DNA of 64,000 bases. It comes from Cohaesibacter marisflavi (GTDB lineage Bacteria > Pseudomonadota > Alphaproteobacteria > Rhizobiales > Cohaesibacteraceae). Shown in pieces: positions 52,401-61,445 of this stretch. Made by a program: the position numbers and the translations under genes. The notes under the pieces were generated by a model. That model made no database searches and was not told the origin of the DNA. It worked only from the letters and a program-made list of their open reading frames with translations. Every line of letters begins with the position of its first letter. Position 1 is the stretch's first letter. Where the stretch lies: contig NZ_FOVR01000001.1 of the NCBI RefSeq assembly GCF_900115225.1, forward strand, positions 124,001-188,000. The letters run 5' to 3'.

Positions 52401-55028
52401 GGCTATGAGCTGGAACTGTGCGTCACTATTCTCGCTCACCTGATTGCCGTCAAACTGGGGCTTGATGCCCAACATGATATCGTCGGGTTCGACGCGATAT
52501 TGCGCCCGACGCTCAATGGCGCGGCCGGAGCCTTCCTGCATCCGCACAACCAGATCAGCGATCTTGGGGCGGGTGGAGGCACGCAACGCTCCGAGGCTGA
52601 AGTCATATTGGCCCTTGCCTTCGGCATCCAGTGCGGGCAGTGGGCCCAGCGGTATCCGCTCTATGCCGGTATCTTCTTCTTCGGCCAGACCAAAGAGATA
52701 GCCTTCAAAGCCATCCATCTTGCGGGTTTCGCGCACCAGTATATCGCCGGAAAGGGCGAGACCGGCAGCCGGAGCGCCATAAAGATAGCGCCCTTCGATG
52801 GCACCGGTTGCGCTATCGCCAACGGCAACAACGTCTCCGTCGGGCGTCAGGGTCATATCGGTACGATCAGGGATGAAATCCTCGACAAGGAAACTCACTT
52901 CGCCAAGGGCCGGTTTCTTCGGATCGGCAAAGATCTGAACCCGCCAGCCGCCGCGCTTGGCGTTACTGAGAAGGGGCAGATCCACTGAATACCCCCCAAG
53001 CGCCTTGCCAGAGCCGATCAGACGTTGGGCTTCCACGCCATCGGGGCGCAAGAATGAGAAGGTGAGCGGCAGATCCTTAACAGCACGGGCGGTGTCATCG
53101 CGCGCCAAAGCAGAGACATGCACCTCCTCGCCGGGGCGATAGACCCCACGCTCGGTCCATGCATAGACATCGACCCCTTCCGGCGACGGCCGACCGGTGA
53201 CACCTCTATCAGAGAGGTCAAAACCGGCTCGGGTCAGATCGAGAAAGACAAAATCATTCTTGTCTGAATTGCTGGCCGTCAGAACCGCCGGAGCCAATCC
53301 GTCCGAGCCACGCATGAGCCCGGCATCGAAGGTGACCATGCCGGTGGCATCGCTGGTGCCGCTGCCCAGAATTTCGTTGTTGCGGGCGATAAGCTTAACC
53401 TTGATGCCGGAGAGCGGTGCTGCGCTTTCCAGCGAGCGCGCAAAGACCTGAAGGCCGCCCAGATCACCACCGGCCTGGCTGCTGCCGCCTGCGGGCAGGG
53501 ATTTGGTGCTCGAGAAGGTCGTCAGTCCGATGTCTGAAATCACGAACCACTGGCTTGCAGCCGAGGGATAGTCATTCAGATCAATGGTCGTGGCGGCGGC
53601 CGTCATGAGATAGACCCCCGGCTCGCGCTCGGGCAGGGCCTCGTCGATCGGAATGGCGGTGACCACTTCACGGTTCTTTTCCGGAGTAATCGCCATTGAG
53701 CCTTCCCAGACCGGAGAGCCCATGGTCTCTGTGAGGTCTGAAAGCTGCCACTCTTCAAGTTGGCTGAGGAAACGGGAGCCCCGCACCAGTTGCGCCAGAG
53801 AGCGGTCATTGATGCGATAGAGCGCTAGCTTGGCTTCATCGGCATTGACCGACACCAGAGGAAGACCACGGCGGTTGCTGGCTGGCAGCACATAATTGTT
53901 GCCGCTAAAGCGCATGCCCGGCTTGCGGTCGCGCACATATAGATCAAGTTGCAGGTTGGAAAGCAGTTGCTCGCCATTGTCCGCAGGCAGGCCTTCGCGT
54001 ACATCCAACTGATAGCTGTTGCCGTGCGCAAGCCCTTCCACACAGATCTGCCGCTTGCTCACATCAAGCGCCTTGGGCTCTTGCTGGTTGATGCGGATAT
54101 AGGAGGCATAATCGCCAAAGCCCTTTTTCAGTTCTTCGGAGAACTGAATGCAAATGCGCGGATTTTGCAAATCCGCATCAATGCTGTGATTGATCATGCG
54201 GAAACCATGGCTTTCCAGAAGGCGGCGATAGTCTGCGCGGTCTGCCGGATTTTCGCGCATTTCTAGCGCTAGCTTGAAACTGTCTATAGCTTCGCGGAAG
54301 CGTGCTGTCGCCTCCAGTGCGCGGGCAAGCTGGGAGAGGGCCGCCGCACGATTGGTGCGCGTGCGAGAACTCGTATAGGCATTGAGAGCTGCATTGATGG
54401 CTGAGGCCCGTGCCGTGCGGGCTTCTCTCAAGTCTTGAGTGGTGCGGGCAGCTTGCGCCGCAGCCTGTGAGTAGGCGTGCCAGATGTCGCTCGCTTCGGG
54501 ATATATCGCCAAAGCGCTACGGAACAGATCCATGGCTCGGGTTGGATCATTAAAGTCCATTGCGCCATAGCCGCGCTTGATCAGCTCATCAAAGCCGATG
54601 GTGCCAGCTCCAACGTCGGGGCTAGAGGATGACACCTCTTTATACATCTTGGCGGCGGCATTATGGATGCTCTGTGGCAGATTGGTAAGGGGAGCGGCTT
54701 TGCCGATATCTTCTTCTTCAAAGCGGGGGGCGATGCGCCCTGAAATCGCGCCCTTGAACGGGGTTGCCTTGGCAAAATCGGATTTCAAAAAGCAGAATTC
54801 GGCTTTGACATTATAGGTAAAGGCCTTGCAGTTTTGGGCCTTCAAACAGGCCGACTGACATTGATCCAGCGTCACCTTTTTCAGCGTCTTGAAGTCGAAG
54901 CCATAAAAATCCGTATCTCGCGAGAGGATCACTTCATCACGATAGGTGCCATCAAGGGCCCATACCTTTTGCGATGCGGAAAATGAAATGAGAATTAGAG
55001 CGACTATCGCAGATAGAATCCGGGCCAT
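49473..55028 (-). CDS. Bacterial alpha-2-macroglobulin with N-terminal PAN domain
   Basis: 1851 residues. Signal peptide (about 1-24, ILSAIVALILISFSASQKVWA) without a lipobox cysteine, unlike lipoprotein YfhM. A PAN/apple-like domain follows (about 30-100, with C-x3-C and CKAFTYNVKAEFCFLKSDF), then a helical region, MG domains, and the thioester motif YGCAEQ with Cys1396 and Gln1399. Such proteins trap proteases that attack the envelope, by bait cleavage and covalent thioester capture; pairing with pbpC suggests defence and repair of the periplasm. Length is slightly above the usual 1500-1700. Confidence 0.93.
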   Translation of the reverse strand: MARILSAIVALILISFSASQKVWALDGTYRDEVILSRDTDFYGFDFKTLKKVTLDQCQSACLKAQNCKAFTYNVKAEFCFLKSDFAKATPFKGAISGRIAPRFEEEDIGKAAPLTNLPQSIHNAAAKMYKEVSSSSPDVGAGTIGFDELIKRGYGAMDFNDPTRAMDLFRSALAIYPEASDIWHAYSQAAAQAARTTQDLREARTARASAINAALNAYTSSRTRTNRAAALSQLARALEATARFREAIDSFKLALEMRENPADRADYRRLLESHGFRMINHSIDADLQNPRICIQFSEELKKGFGDYASYIRINQQEPKALDVSKRQICVEGLAHGNSYQLDVREGLPADNGEQLLSNLQLDLYVRDRKPGMRFSGNNYVLPASNRRGLPLVSVNADEAKLALYRINDRSLAQLVRGSRFLSQLEEWQLSDLTETMGSPVWEGSMAITPEKNREVVTAIPIDEALPEREPGVYLMTAAATTIDLNDYPSAASQWFVISDIGLTTFSSTKSLPAGGSSQAGGDLGGLQVFARSLESAAPLSGIKVKLIARNNEILGSGTSDATGMVTFDAGLMRGSDGLAPAVLTASNSDKNDFVFLDLTRAGFDLSDRGVTGRPSPEGVDVYAWTERGVYRPGEEVHVSALARDDTARAVKDLPLTFSFLRPDGVEAQRLIGSGKALGGYSVDLPLLSNAKRGGWRVQIFADPKKPALGEVSFLVEDFIPDRTDMTLTPDGDVVAVGDSATGAIEGRYLYGAPAAGLALSGDILVRETRKMDGFEGYLFGLAEEEDTGIERIPLGPLPALDAEGKGQYDFSLGALRASTRPKIADLVVRMQEGSGRAIERRAQYRVEPDDIMLGIKPQFDGNQVSENSDAQFQLIAVSPDASRASQSSVDWSLVKIERQYQWYRNGSSWYSESVDLESKVADGQVDLGTGDPAKLSLPVEWGRYRLTLGDSTSVEFRAGWASAGSLDTPDGLELALDKPSYKAGETAKLKVSPRFAGKLLLAIGTDRIRKTLSVDVPAEGTTLDIPVEEDWGAGAYLLANLYRPSDKGASRNPMRAIGVEWLGVSPEERALSISMEAPETIRPREQMEVPVKVDGLKAGEEAYVTVALVDEGILNLTGYKTPDPVGRYFGQRRLGVDIRDLYGRLIDGSNGAFGALRTGGDGGGPQMDASGDVPTQELVAFVSGIVRLDENGAAKVSFDIPQFNGTARLMATAWTDDAVGSSDEDATIRDPIVVHVSLPKVLAPGDTSRAIVELTNLEAPEGDYHLELITSESLALDIAKAPETVTLNKDEMVSLSVPLTGFKEGMGDVTVKLTSTSGDGLGILYDAQMPVRSGVLPLTTVTRVPLAVGGGELKLDAAWMAGLQKHNATVSVSVNEPGTYDVASLLMQLDRYPYGCAEQITSRALPLLYAKELAFNLPEELASLSGTAMKERIQKAIDKLLSYQSDMGGFSLWGGGYVDDPWLTAYATDFLTRAQEQGFKVPEVAMKRALQDIKNRLAYQSDLQRDSASVAYGLYDLARNRMASAGDLRYYVETKLDSFDSPFSRAQLGAALALYGDRTRAERAFDSALWLAERREGNMAISEGSVYSFSSLQRDVAGMLALASEVSPALGNLEGIKALARRIHDPEKRLNTQEQVWMVLAARAQAEATADLGIAVNGVASSGPLVAAYNGQAIDEEPVTIVNGGEAPLEALVTVVASPSEPLPAGGNGFAISRSYHALDGSPVNVAEIKQNERLVVVVNATQFDDVPSRLMISNLLPAGLEVENPHLVKSAEQQNFSWLPKTDVAHVEFRKDRVLAAINREQGGVKDFTIAYTVRAVSPGSFMHPAAVIEDMYRPEKAARTASGWMNVIR

Positions 55029-55445
55029 GGGTCCCCTCCGGTCATCAATGAACGGTCCGCTATCTCTTTCTTCTCAATGATAATAGGCTATGAGCGAGAG
55101 GTTGGCGGCATTTATGAAATGTAAGCAACAAACGAGTTCTGACAGTATGTAGCATTATTGCGACGATTTTGAGAGCAAATATGTCATAAGAGAAATAAAA
55201 TGTTTTTGATTGATGCGCGTTTGTCCCCTTTTGATACGGCCTGTAAAGCTGCGCTTGTCACCTCTCATGCGGACGGCACTGCGGCGCTTTTGCGCTGCAT
55301 TTGCTCTTCTACAGTCATGGCAAACAATCAAAATGACTTGATTGTCTGTGCCAAAATTATGCAAACAGGCTCATAAAATGGTAACGCTTTTATATTGTGT
55401 TAAGCAAAGATTCGCGTCGAATTTGGCGAAATAAGGGGTTTGAGA
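55029..55445. other. Gene-less stretch between alpha-2-macroglobulin and Sel1 genes
   Basis: AT-rich, holding promoters in both directions. One clear hairpin: TGCGGCGC (55280-55287) with GCGCTGCA (55292-55299), 8 bp with one G-U, loop TTTT, followed on the plus strand by a T-rich but not continuous run. No gene supported. Confidence 0.45.
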
Positions 55446-57044
55446 ATGGCTGGCAATTGGATTGGAACAGGCAGGATGGTACTAAGAGGCGCAGGACTTG
55501 GGGGCGTGTCTTTGCTGCTTTCCACGGTCCTGTCCCATGCCCAGGCGGTCGATGTCACAACCACTGTGTCGTCTATCAATGACTCGGGAGCCATCGAGCT
55601 GGTCCTGCCCAAAGACAGCATGGTTGCCATTGGTGACAAAGTCGAATTCGACACGCCACTTTCCGGCAAGGATGCCGATGGTGCAGATGGTCAATCGACC
55701 GTTGAATGGAGCGTGCAGGGCCTTGGGGATGGCGTGATCATCGCTGAACCCAGCGCAAAGCCGGAAAATATGCCCGAGCAGGGCTATCGCGTAACCATCA
55801 AGACCTTGGCCAATCAGCCGATGATCCTCTCTTCGAGCGAAGCCAAAATCAAAGCCGCTGAGGTCAACTCGGCAGAACCCGAAATAGCCGACGCTACAAC
55901 CGATCAGATGGGGCATGATCAAAAGGCTCCTGTCGCAGAAAAGACTGAAACCGCAAAACCCTCGGTAGAAAAACCCTCGGGAGCAGAGGCCGCCGATGCA
56001 AAGGCGCCAGTTGAAGAAACCTCTGAACCCAAGACAGATGATATAACAGAGCCAGTTAAGCCCGAAGAGCCTTCCATGGCTAAGGAGCCTGCACCAGAGG
56101 CATCTGCTGCCTCTCAAATGGCCCAACCTGAAGAAGCGTCAAAGCCAACCGCTACGCTGGAGACAACAAAGAAAGTTCCAGAGAAGGCATCTGTCGAGGA
56201 AAAGGCTGACGCTCCTTTAGCAAAGGAACCTGAAGCACCAAGCGTTGAGCCCGAGAGTGCCGAGCCAAAAGCAACTGACCCCGTTGCGAAACAAACGCCT
56301 GTCGCACCCGCACCAGAAATGGCCTGTGACCGCATGGCTGCCCATCCTTTCGATCCCGATGCCGTTGCCAAAGGGGTATTCTATGCCGATCTTGATGCAG
56401 ACAAAGTGATCGCCGCCTGTCAGGACGCCATTGCCGCCTATCCGCAGGAAGCACGCTTCTATACCCAGCTGACACGCGGGCTGCATAAGGCAGGCAAGCC
56501 AGCGCTTGCCCATGCTGCGACCCAAAAAGGGGCAGATCTTGGCAGCGGCCAATCCATGGCCTATCTGGGCGTCATGTACAAGAATGGTGAGCAGGTCGCC
56601 GAGGATCAGGCGCAGGCCCTTCAATGGTTTGAGAAGGCCGCAGAGGCCGGCAATCCGGGCGGCATGGTGTTCGCTGCCTCCATGTATCGCGATGGTGTGG
56701 GCACCGCGCGCAACTACAAGCGCGCTGCGGAGCTCTACCAGATGGCCAGCGACAAAGACATTGCCGAAGCGTCAGCCGATTTGGGCATCTTCTATGATCG
56801 CGGGCAAGGCGTTGAGCGCAGCCCCCAGCAGGCAGCAACCCTGTTGCTAAAAGCCTATGTGCAGGATGACAAGGACACGCAGCAAATATTCTTTGAAGCC
56901 CCCGGCGTGCTCTCTGAAGAAACACGCAAGGCCGTACAGATCATTCTTAAAGACAAGGGCTTCTACAAAAGTGCCATCGACGCCGATTTTGGCTCGGGCA
57001 CCCGTAGGGCGCTGATCCTTTATAAGCGGAATACCCGTCGTTAA
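55446..57044 (+). CDS. Exported Sel1-repeat protein with long Pro/Glu/Lys/Ala linker
   Basis: 532 residues. N-terminal signal-like stretch (GAGLGGVSLLLSTVLSHAQA, about 15-34), a small beta-like domain (about 35-135), a low-complexity acidic linker rich in Glu, Lys, Pro and Ala (about 140-290), then Sel1/TPR repeats (about 350-470: MAYLGVMYKNGEQVAEDQAQALQWFEKAAEAGN, MVFAASMYRDGVGTARNYKRAAELYQMAS, ADLGIFYDRGQGVERSPQQAATLLLKAY). The end, IILKDKGFYKSAIDADFGSGTRRAL, resembles a peptidoglycan-binding type 1 motif. Likely periplasmic envelope protein; function unknown. ATG 55446 follows AAGGGG. Confidence 0.78.
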   Translation: MAGNWIGTGRMVLRGAGLGGVSLLLSTVLSHAQAVDVTTTVSSINDSGAIELVLPKDSMVAIGDKVEFDTPLSGKDADGADGQSTVEWSVQGLGDGVIIAEPSAKPENMPEQGYRVTIKTLANQPMILSSSEAKIKAAEVNSAEPEIADATTDQMGHDQKAPVAEKTETAKPSVEKPSGAEAADAKAPVEETSEPKTDDITEPVKPEEPSMAKEPAPEASAASQMAQPEEASKPTATLETTKKVPEKASVEEKADAPLAKEPEAPSVEPESAEPKATDPVAKQTPVAPAPEMACDRMAAHPFDPDAVAKGVFYADLDADKVIAACQDAIAAYPQEARFYTQLTRGLHKAGKPALAHAATQKGADLGSGQSMAYLGVMYKNGEQVAEDQAQALQWFEKAAEAGNPGGMVFAASMYRDGVGTARNYKRAAELYQMASDKDIAEASADLGIFYDRGQGVERSPQQAATLLLKAYVQDDKDTQQIFFEAPGVLSEETRKAVQIILKDKGFYKSAIDADFGSGTRRALILYKRNTRR

Positions 57045-57088
57045 GCGCGCCATTATTGCTATCTTGATACATTCAGTGAGACGACACT

Positions 57089-57529
57089 ATGCGTATTGGA
57101 CCTGATACACGAGCCGACTACAAGACGTTTCAGGTGGTTCCGACTCGTTGGAACGACAATGACAGCTTTGGTCACCTCAACAACGCTGTTCATTATTCCC
57201 TGTTTGACAGTGCCATTGCTGGCTGGCTGATGGAAAATACATCCCTTGATGTGGCCAATGATGAGCAGATCTGCGTCGTCGTGGAAAATGGCTGCAACTA
57301 TTTTGAGGAGATCTCTTTCCCCGATGTGGTCACCGTAGGCTTGAGGATCACGCATATCGGCACCAGCTCGGTGCGCTATGAAATCGGGCTGTTCCGCAAT
57401 GATGACCTGGTAACGGCAGCACGCGGCCACTTTGTTCATGTTTATGTCAATGAGAAAAGCCGCGCGCCCGAACCCATGAGCGACACCGTGCGAGCGCTCT
57501 TCACGTCGATTTTGAAAAGCGAAGACTGA
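57089..57529 (+). CDS. Hotdog-fold acyl-CoA thioesterase
   Basis: 146 residues. PTRWNDNDSFGHLNNAVHYSLFDSA (about 17-41) carries the catalytic Asp and His-Leu-Asn-Asn motif of the 4-hydroxybenzoyl-CoA/YbgC thioesterase group, and the later strands (VTVGLRITHIGTSSVRYEIGLFRND) complete the hotdog. It hydrolyses an acyl-CoA; which one is not evident. No pathway partners adjacent. Confidence 0.85.
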   Translation: MRIGPDTRADYKTFQVVPTRWNDNDSFGHLNNAVHYSLFDSAIAGWLMENTSLDVANDEQICVVVENGCNYFEEISFPDVVTVGLRITHIGTSSVRYEIGLFRNDDLVTAARGHFVHVYVNEKSRAPEPMSDTVRALFTSILKSED

Positions 57530-57728
57530 TTGTCTCCACTTCGGCTATGACGATGACAAAAGGGGACGATGGTCCACAAGTCATTGAAGGGCTATTGTTC
57601 TTCGCTTTCGATTTGATATAAATCAAGGGAGGAGGCAATGTCCACAAAACCTGTATTACGATGCGACAATAGGTATATTTCTCACAAAAGTGCTTGGTAG
57701 AATTACCCGTATAACGTGATAATGCAGT
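57530..57728. other. Upstream part of the pyc control region
   Basis: No gene supported; AT-rich, likely promoter region of pyc. Confidence 0.35.
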
Positions 57729-57773
57729 GCCCTATCCAATAAGGCCGTCGGGGACGGGCTTGAGATAGAGGGC
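57729..57773 (+). promoter_or_regulatory. pyc leader hairpin 1
   Basis: Outer stem GCCC/GGGC (57729-57732 with 57770-57773) and TATC/GATA (57733-57736 with 57764-57767) with a 2-nt bulge; inner hairpin AAGGCCGTC (57741-57749) with GACGGGCTT (57753-57761), one G-G mismatch, loop GGG. Confidence 0.4.
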
Positions 57774-57806
57774 GGGACAGGAACCCATCCTTTTCGATCA
57801 TCCTTA

Positions 57807-57843
57807 CCCTTCGGCGAGAGGCATCTAGGGGCTCGCTCAAGGG
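57807..57843 (+). promoter_or_regulatory. pyc leader hairpin 2
   Basis: CCCTTCGGCGAG (57807-57818) pairs with CTCGCTCAAGGG (57832-57843), 11 of 12 positions including one G-U, with a C-C mismatch and a 13-nt loop. It ends 19 bp before the pyc start codon. Confidence 0.45.
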
Positions 57844-57862
57844 ACAGAAACCGGGAATAGTT

Positions 57863-60800
57863 ATGGCTGACTTCAAGAAGATTCTGATTGCTAACCGTGG
57901 CGAAATCGCCATTCGAGTCATGCGCGCAGCAAATGAGCTGGGCAAGCGAACAGTTGCCATCTATGCGGAGGAAGACAAACTCTCCCTGCACCGGTTCAAG
58001 GCGGACGAAGCTTATCGTGTTGGGGCTGGCATGGGCCCTGTTGCTGCATATCTCTCCATTTCCGAGATCATCCGCGTTGCCAAGGAATCTGGCGCCGATG
58101 CCATTCATCCAGGCTACGGGCTGCTGTCCGAGAATCCCGAATTCGTGGATGCCTGCACCGAGGCCGGAATCACCTTCATCGGCCCGAGAGCGGAAACCAT
58201 GCGCAAGCTTGGCGACAAGGCGTCGGCGCGTAAGGTGGCAATCGAGGCGGGTGTTCCGGTTATCCCGGCAACCGAAGTGTTGGGCGATGACATGGAAGAG
58301 ATCGCCCGTGAAGCCGAAAAGATCGGCTATCCCCTCATGCTGAAAGCCAGCTGGGGTGGCGGCGGTCGCGGCATGCGCCCGATCAATGGGCCGAATGAAC
58401 TGGAAGGCAAGATCCGCGAAGGTCGGCGCGAAGCCGAAAACGCCTTCGGCAACGGCGAAGGTTATCTGGAAAAGATGATCATCAAGGCCCGCCATGTCGA
58501 GGTTCAGATTCTGGGCGACAGCCACGGTGGCATGTATCACCTGTTTGAGCGCGATTGCTCTGTGCAGCGCCGGAACCAGAAAGTGGTCGAGCGCGCGCCT
58601 GCGCCTTATCTAAGCGAAGAACAGCGCAAGGAAATCTGCGAACTAGGCTACAAGATCTGCAAGCACGTAAATTATGAATGCGCCGGTACCGTCGAGTTCC
58701 TGATGGACATGGAGAGCGGTAACTTCTACTTCATCGAAGTGAACCCGCGCGTACAGGTCGAGCACACGGTGACGGAAGAAGTGACCGGCATCGACATCGT
58801 GCAATCTCAGATCAAGATCGCCGAAGGCAAGACCATCGAGGAAGCCACCGGCGTTGCCAGTCAGGAAGAGGTCCAGCTGCACGGCCACGCCCTGCAGTGC
58901 CGTGTGACCACTGAAGACCCGCAAAACAACTTCATCCCCGACTATGGGCGTCTCAATGCCTATCGTTCGGCCACCGGCATGGGTGTGCGTCTTGATGGCG
59001 GCACCGCCTACACCGGCGGTGTCATCACCCGCTATTATGATAGTCTGCTGACCAAGGTGACCGCATGGGCTCCAACGCCAGAACAGGCCATTGCTCGCAT
59101 GGATCGCGCCTTGCGTGAATTCCGTGTGCGCGGTGTTTCAACCAACATCCGCTTTGTCGAGAATTTGCTCAAGCATCCGACCTTCCTCGAAAATAGCTAC
59201 ACGACCAAATTCATCGATACCACGCCGGAACTCTTTGACTTCAAGAAGCGGCGCGACCGTGGCACCAAGGTGCTCACCTATATCGCCGATATCACAGTGA
59301 ACGGGCATCCTGAAGCCAAGGATAGACCGCGCCCGGCCGAGGGGCTGCGCGCACCTGTCATCCCAGCGCCTCGGGCGGAGAAACCAGCAGCAGGCACCCG
59401 CAACTTGCTTGATGAGAAAGGCCCGCAGGCGGTTGCCGACTGGATGAAGGAGCAGAAGCAACTGCTGTTGACCGACACCACCATGCGTGATGGACATCAG
59501 TCCCTTCTGGCAACCCGGATGCGCTCCATTGACATGATCAAGGTGGCACCGAGTTACGCGGTCAACCTGCCGCAGCTCTTCTCCGTTGAAGCGTGGGGTG
59601 GGGCAACCTTCGATGTGGCCTATCGCTTCCTGCAGGAATGCCCATGGCAGCGTCTGCGCGATCTGCGCAGCCATATGCCCAACATCATGATCCAGATGCT
59701 GCTGCGCGGATCAAACGGTGTTGGCTACACCAATTATCCGGACAATGTGGTCCAGAGCTTCGTCAAACAGGCCGCCATCTCGGGCGTTGACCTGTTCCGC
59801 GTGTTCGACTCCCTCAACTGGGTCGAGAATATGCGTGTTGCCATGGATGCTGTGCTGGAAAATAACAAGCTGTGCGAAGGCACCATCTGTTACACCGGCG
59901 ATATTTATGATCCAAACAGGGCCAAATATGATCTCAACTATTATGTGAAGATGGGTAAGGAGCTGCGCGACGCTGGTGCGCATATCCTCGGCCTCAAGGA
60001 CATGGCCGGTCTTTTGAAGCCTGCCCAAGCGCGCGTGCTGGTCAAGGCCCTGAAGGAAGAGGTCGGCCTGCCCATCCATCTGCACACCCATGACACCTCC
60101 GGTATTTCCGCCGCCACCGTTCTGGCCGCAAGCGAAGCGGGTGTGGATGCGGTGGATGCTGCCATGGACGCCTTCTCCGGCTCTACCTCGCAGCCTTGCC
60201 TTGGGTCCATCGCCGAGGCTCTGCGCAATACCGATCGGGATTCCGGTCTTGATGTAGAAGCGATCCGCGATATTTCCCGTTATTGGGAAGCGGTTCGCGG
60301 CCAGTATGCGGCCTTTGAAAGCGGCACCGCCGCACCGGCTTCCGAGGTATATCTACATGAGATGCCCGGCGGACAGTTTACCAACCTCAAGGCACAGGCC
60401 CGCAGCATGGGGCTGGAAGAGCGCTGGCACGAAGTCGCCCAGACCTATGCTGACGTAAACCTGATGTTCGGCGATATCCCGAAGGTGACCCCGTCATCCA
60501 AGGTGGTCGGCGATATGGCTCTGATGATGGTATCTCAGGGGCTGACACGTAAACAGGTGGAAGATCCAACGGTTGACCTATCCTTCCCGGACTCTGTCAT
60601 CGACATGATGCGCGGCAATCTGGGCCAGCCGAAAGGAGGGTTCCCGGCCAATATCATCGAGAAGGTGCTCAAGGGGGACAAACCCAATACCGAGCGTCCG
60701 GGCAAGCATTTGCCTCCGGTGGATCTGGAAGAGGTGCGTGCCAAGCTTTCCGAAGAGCTGGAAGGCTTTGCCATCGATGATGAGGATCTCAACGGCTATC

Positions 60801-61309
60801 TGATGTATCCGAAGGTGTTCCTCGACTATATGGGCCGTCATCGCATGTATGGTCCGGTGCGCACGCTGCCAACAAAAACCTTCTTCTATGGCATGGAGCA
60901 GGGCGAAGAGATCTCGGCAGAGATTTCTCCGGGCAAGACGCTGGAAATCCGCATGCAGGCCATTTCGGAGACCAACGATGAAGGCGACGTGAAGGTCTAT
61001 TTCGAACTGAACGGCCAGCCACGCTCCGTCACCGTACCGAACCGCATGGTCAAGTCCACCACCGCCATGCGTCCGAAGGCCGAGCCGAACAATCCAAATC
61101 ATATCGGTGCCCCGATGCCCGGTGTTGTCGCTACCATCGGCGTCAAGGCCGGTCAGCAAGTCCGCACGGGCGATCTGCTGCTCACCATCGAAGCGATGAA
61201 AATGGAAACCGGCATTCATGCCGAACGCGATGCGGTGATCAAGGAAGTGCATGTGTCACCGGGTGGCAAAATCGATGCCAAGGATCTGCTCATTGAATTT
61301 GAGGCATAA
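57863..61309 (+). CDS. pyc: Pyruvate carboxylase
   Basis: 1148 residues, the standard single-chain length. Biotin carboxylase domain (about 1-455, FKKILIANRGEIAIRVMRA; GGGGRGMR; ATP-grasp; FIEVNPRVQVEHTVTEEVTG), carboxyltransferase domain (about 535-800, LLLTDTTMRDGHQSLLATRMR; metal site near HLHTHDTSG), allosteric/PYC_OADA region, and C-terminal biotinyl domain with EAMKMET, biotin on Lys1113. It makes oxaloacetate from pyruvate, the main anaplerotic step on sugars and C3 substrates. Two leader hairpins upstream; strong terminator after. Confidence 0.98.
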   Translation: MADFKKILIANRGEIAIRVMRAANELGKRTVAIYAEEDKLSLHRFKADEAYRVGAGMGPVAAYLSISEIIRVAKESGADAIHPGYGLLSENPEFVDACTEAGITFIGPRAETMRKLGDKASARKVAIEAGVPVIPATEVLGDDMEEIAREAEKIGYPLMLKASWGGGGRGMRPINGPNELEGKIREGRREAENAFGNGEGYLEKMIIKARHVEVQILGDSHGGMYHLFERDCSVQRRNQKVVERAPAPYLSEEQRKEICELGYKICKHVNYECAGTVEFLMDMESGNFYFIEVNPRVQVEHTVTEEVTGIDIVQSQIKIAEGKTIEEATGVASQEEVQLHGHALQCRVTTEDPQNNFIPDYGRLNAYRSATGMGVRLDGGTAYTGGVITRYYDSLLTKVTAWAPTPEQAIARMDRALREFRVRGVSTNIRFVENLLKHPTFLENSYTTKFIDTTPELFDFKKRRDRGTKVLTYIADITVNGHPEAKDRPRPAEGLRAPVIPAPRAEKPAAGTRNLLDEKGPQAVADWMKEQKQLLLTDTTMRDGHQSLLATRMRSIDMIKVAPSYAVNLPQLFSVEAWGGATFDVAYRFLQECPWQRLRDLRSHMPNIMIQMLLRGSNGVGYTNYPDNVVQSFVKQAAISGVDLFRVFDSLNWVENMRVAMDAVLENNKLCEGTICYTGDIYDPNRAKYDLNYYVKMGKELRDAGAHILGLKDMAGLLKPAQARVLVKALKEEVGLPIHLHTHDTSGISAATVLAASEAGVDAVDAAMDAFSGSTSQPCLGSIAEALRNTDRDSGLDVEAIRDISRYWEAVRGQYAAFESGTAAPASEVYLHEMPGGQFTNLKAQARSMGLEERWHEVAQTYADVNLMFGDIPKVTPSSKVVGDMALMMVSQGLTRKQVEDPTVDLSFPDSVIDMMRGNLGQPKGGFPANIIEKVLKGDKPNTERPGKHLPPVDLEEVRAKLSEELEGFAIDDEDLNGYLMYPKVFLDYMGRHRMYGPVRTLPTKTFFYGMEQGEEISAEISPGKTLEIRMQAISETNDEGDVKVYFELNGQPRSVTVPNRMVKSTTAMRPKAEPNNPNHIGAPMPGVVATIGVKAGQQVRTGDLLLTIEAMKMETGIHAERDAVIKEVHVSPGGKIDAKDLLIEFEA

Positions 61310-61332
61310 GAAACAGACATCCTTACACTAAG

Positions 61333-61373
61333 AAAAAAGCCGCTGCGGGAGAAATCCTGCAGCGGCTTTTTTT
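61333..61373 (+). terminator. Intrinsic terminator of pyc, probably bidirectional
   Basis: AAAAAAGCCGCTGC (61333-61346) pairs with GCAGCGGCTTTTTT (61359-61372) around a 12-nt loop. The A-run on the left side makes it usable on the minus strand too, after the cytochrome b561 gene. Confidence 0.92.
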
Positions 61374-61445
61374 ACGCTTTGGCACGATGCTTACGCTTCA
61401 ATGCATGCCCCTATGCAAGGGCCTGACGGCCCGGAGGGTTTGCCG

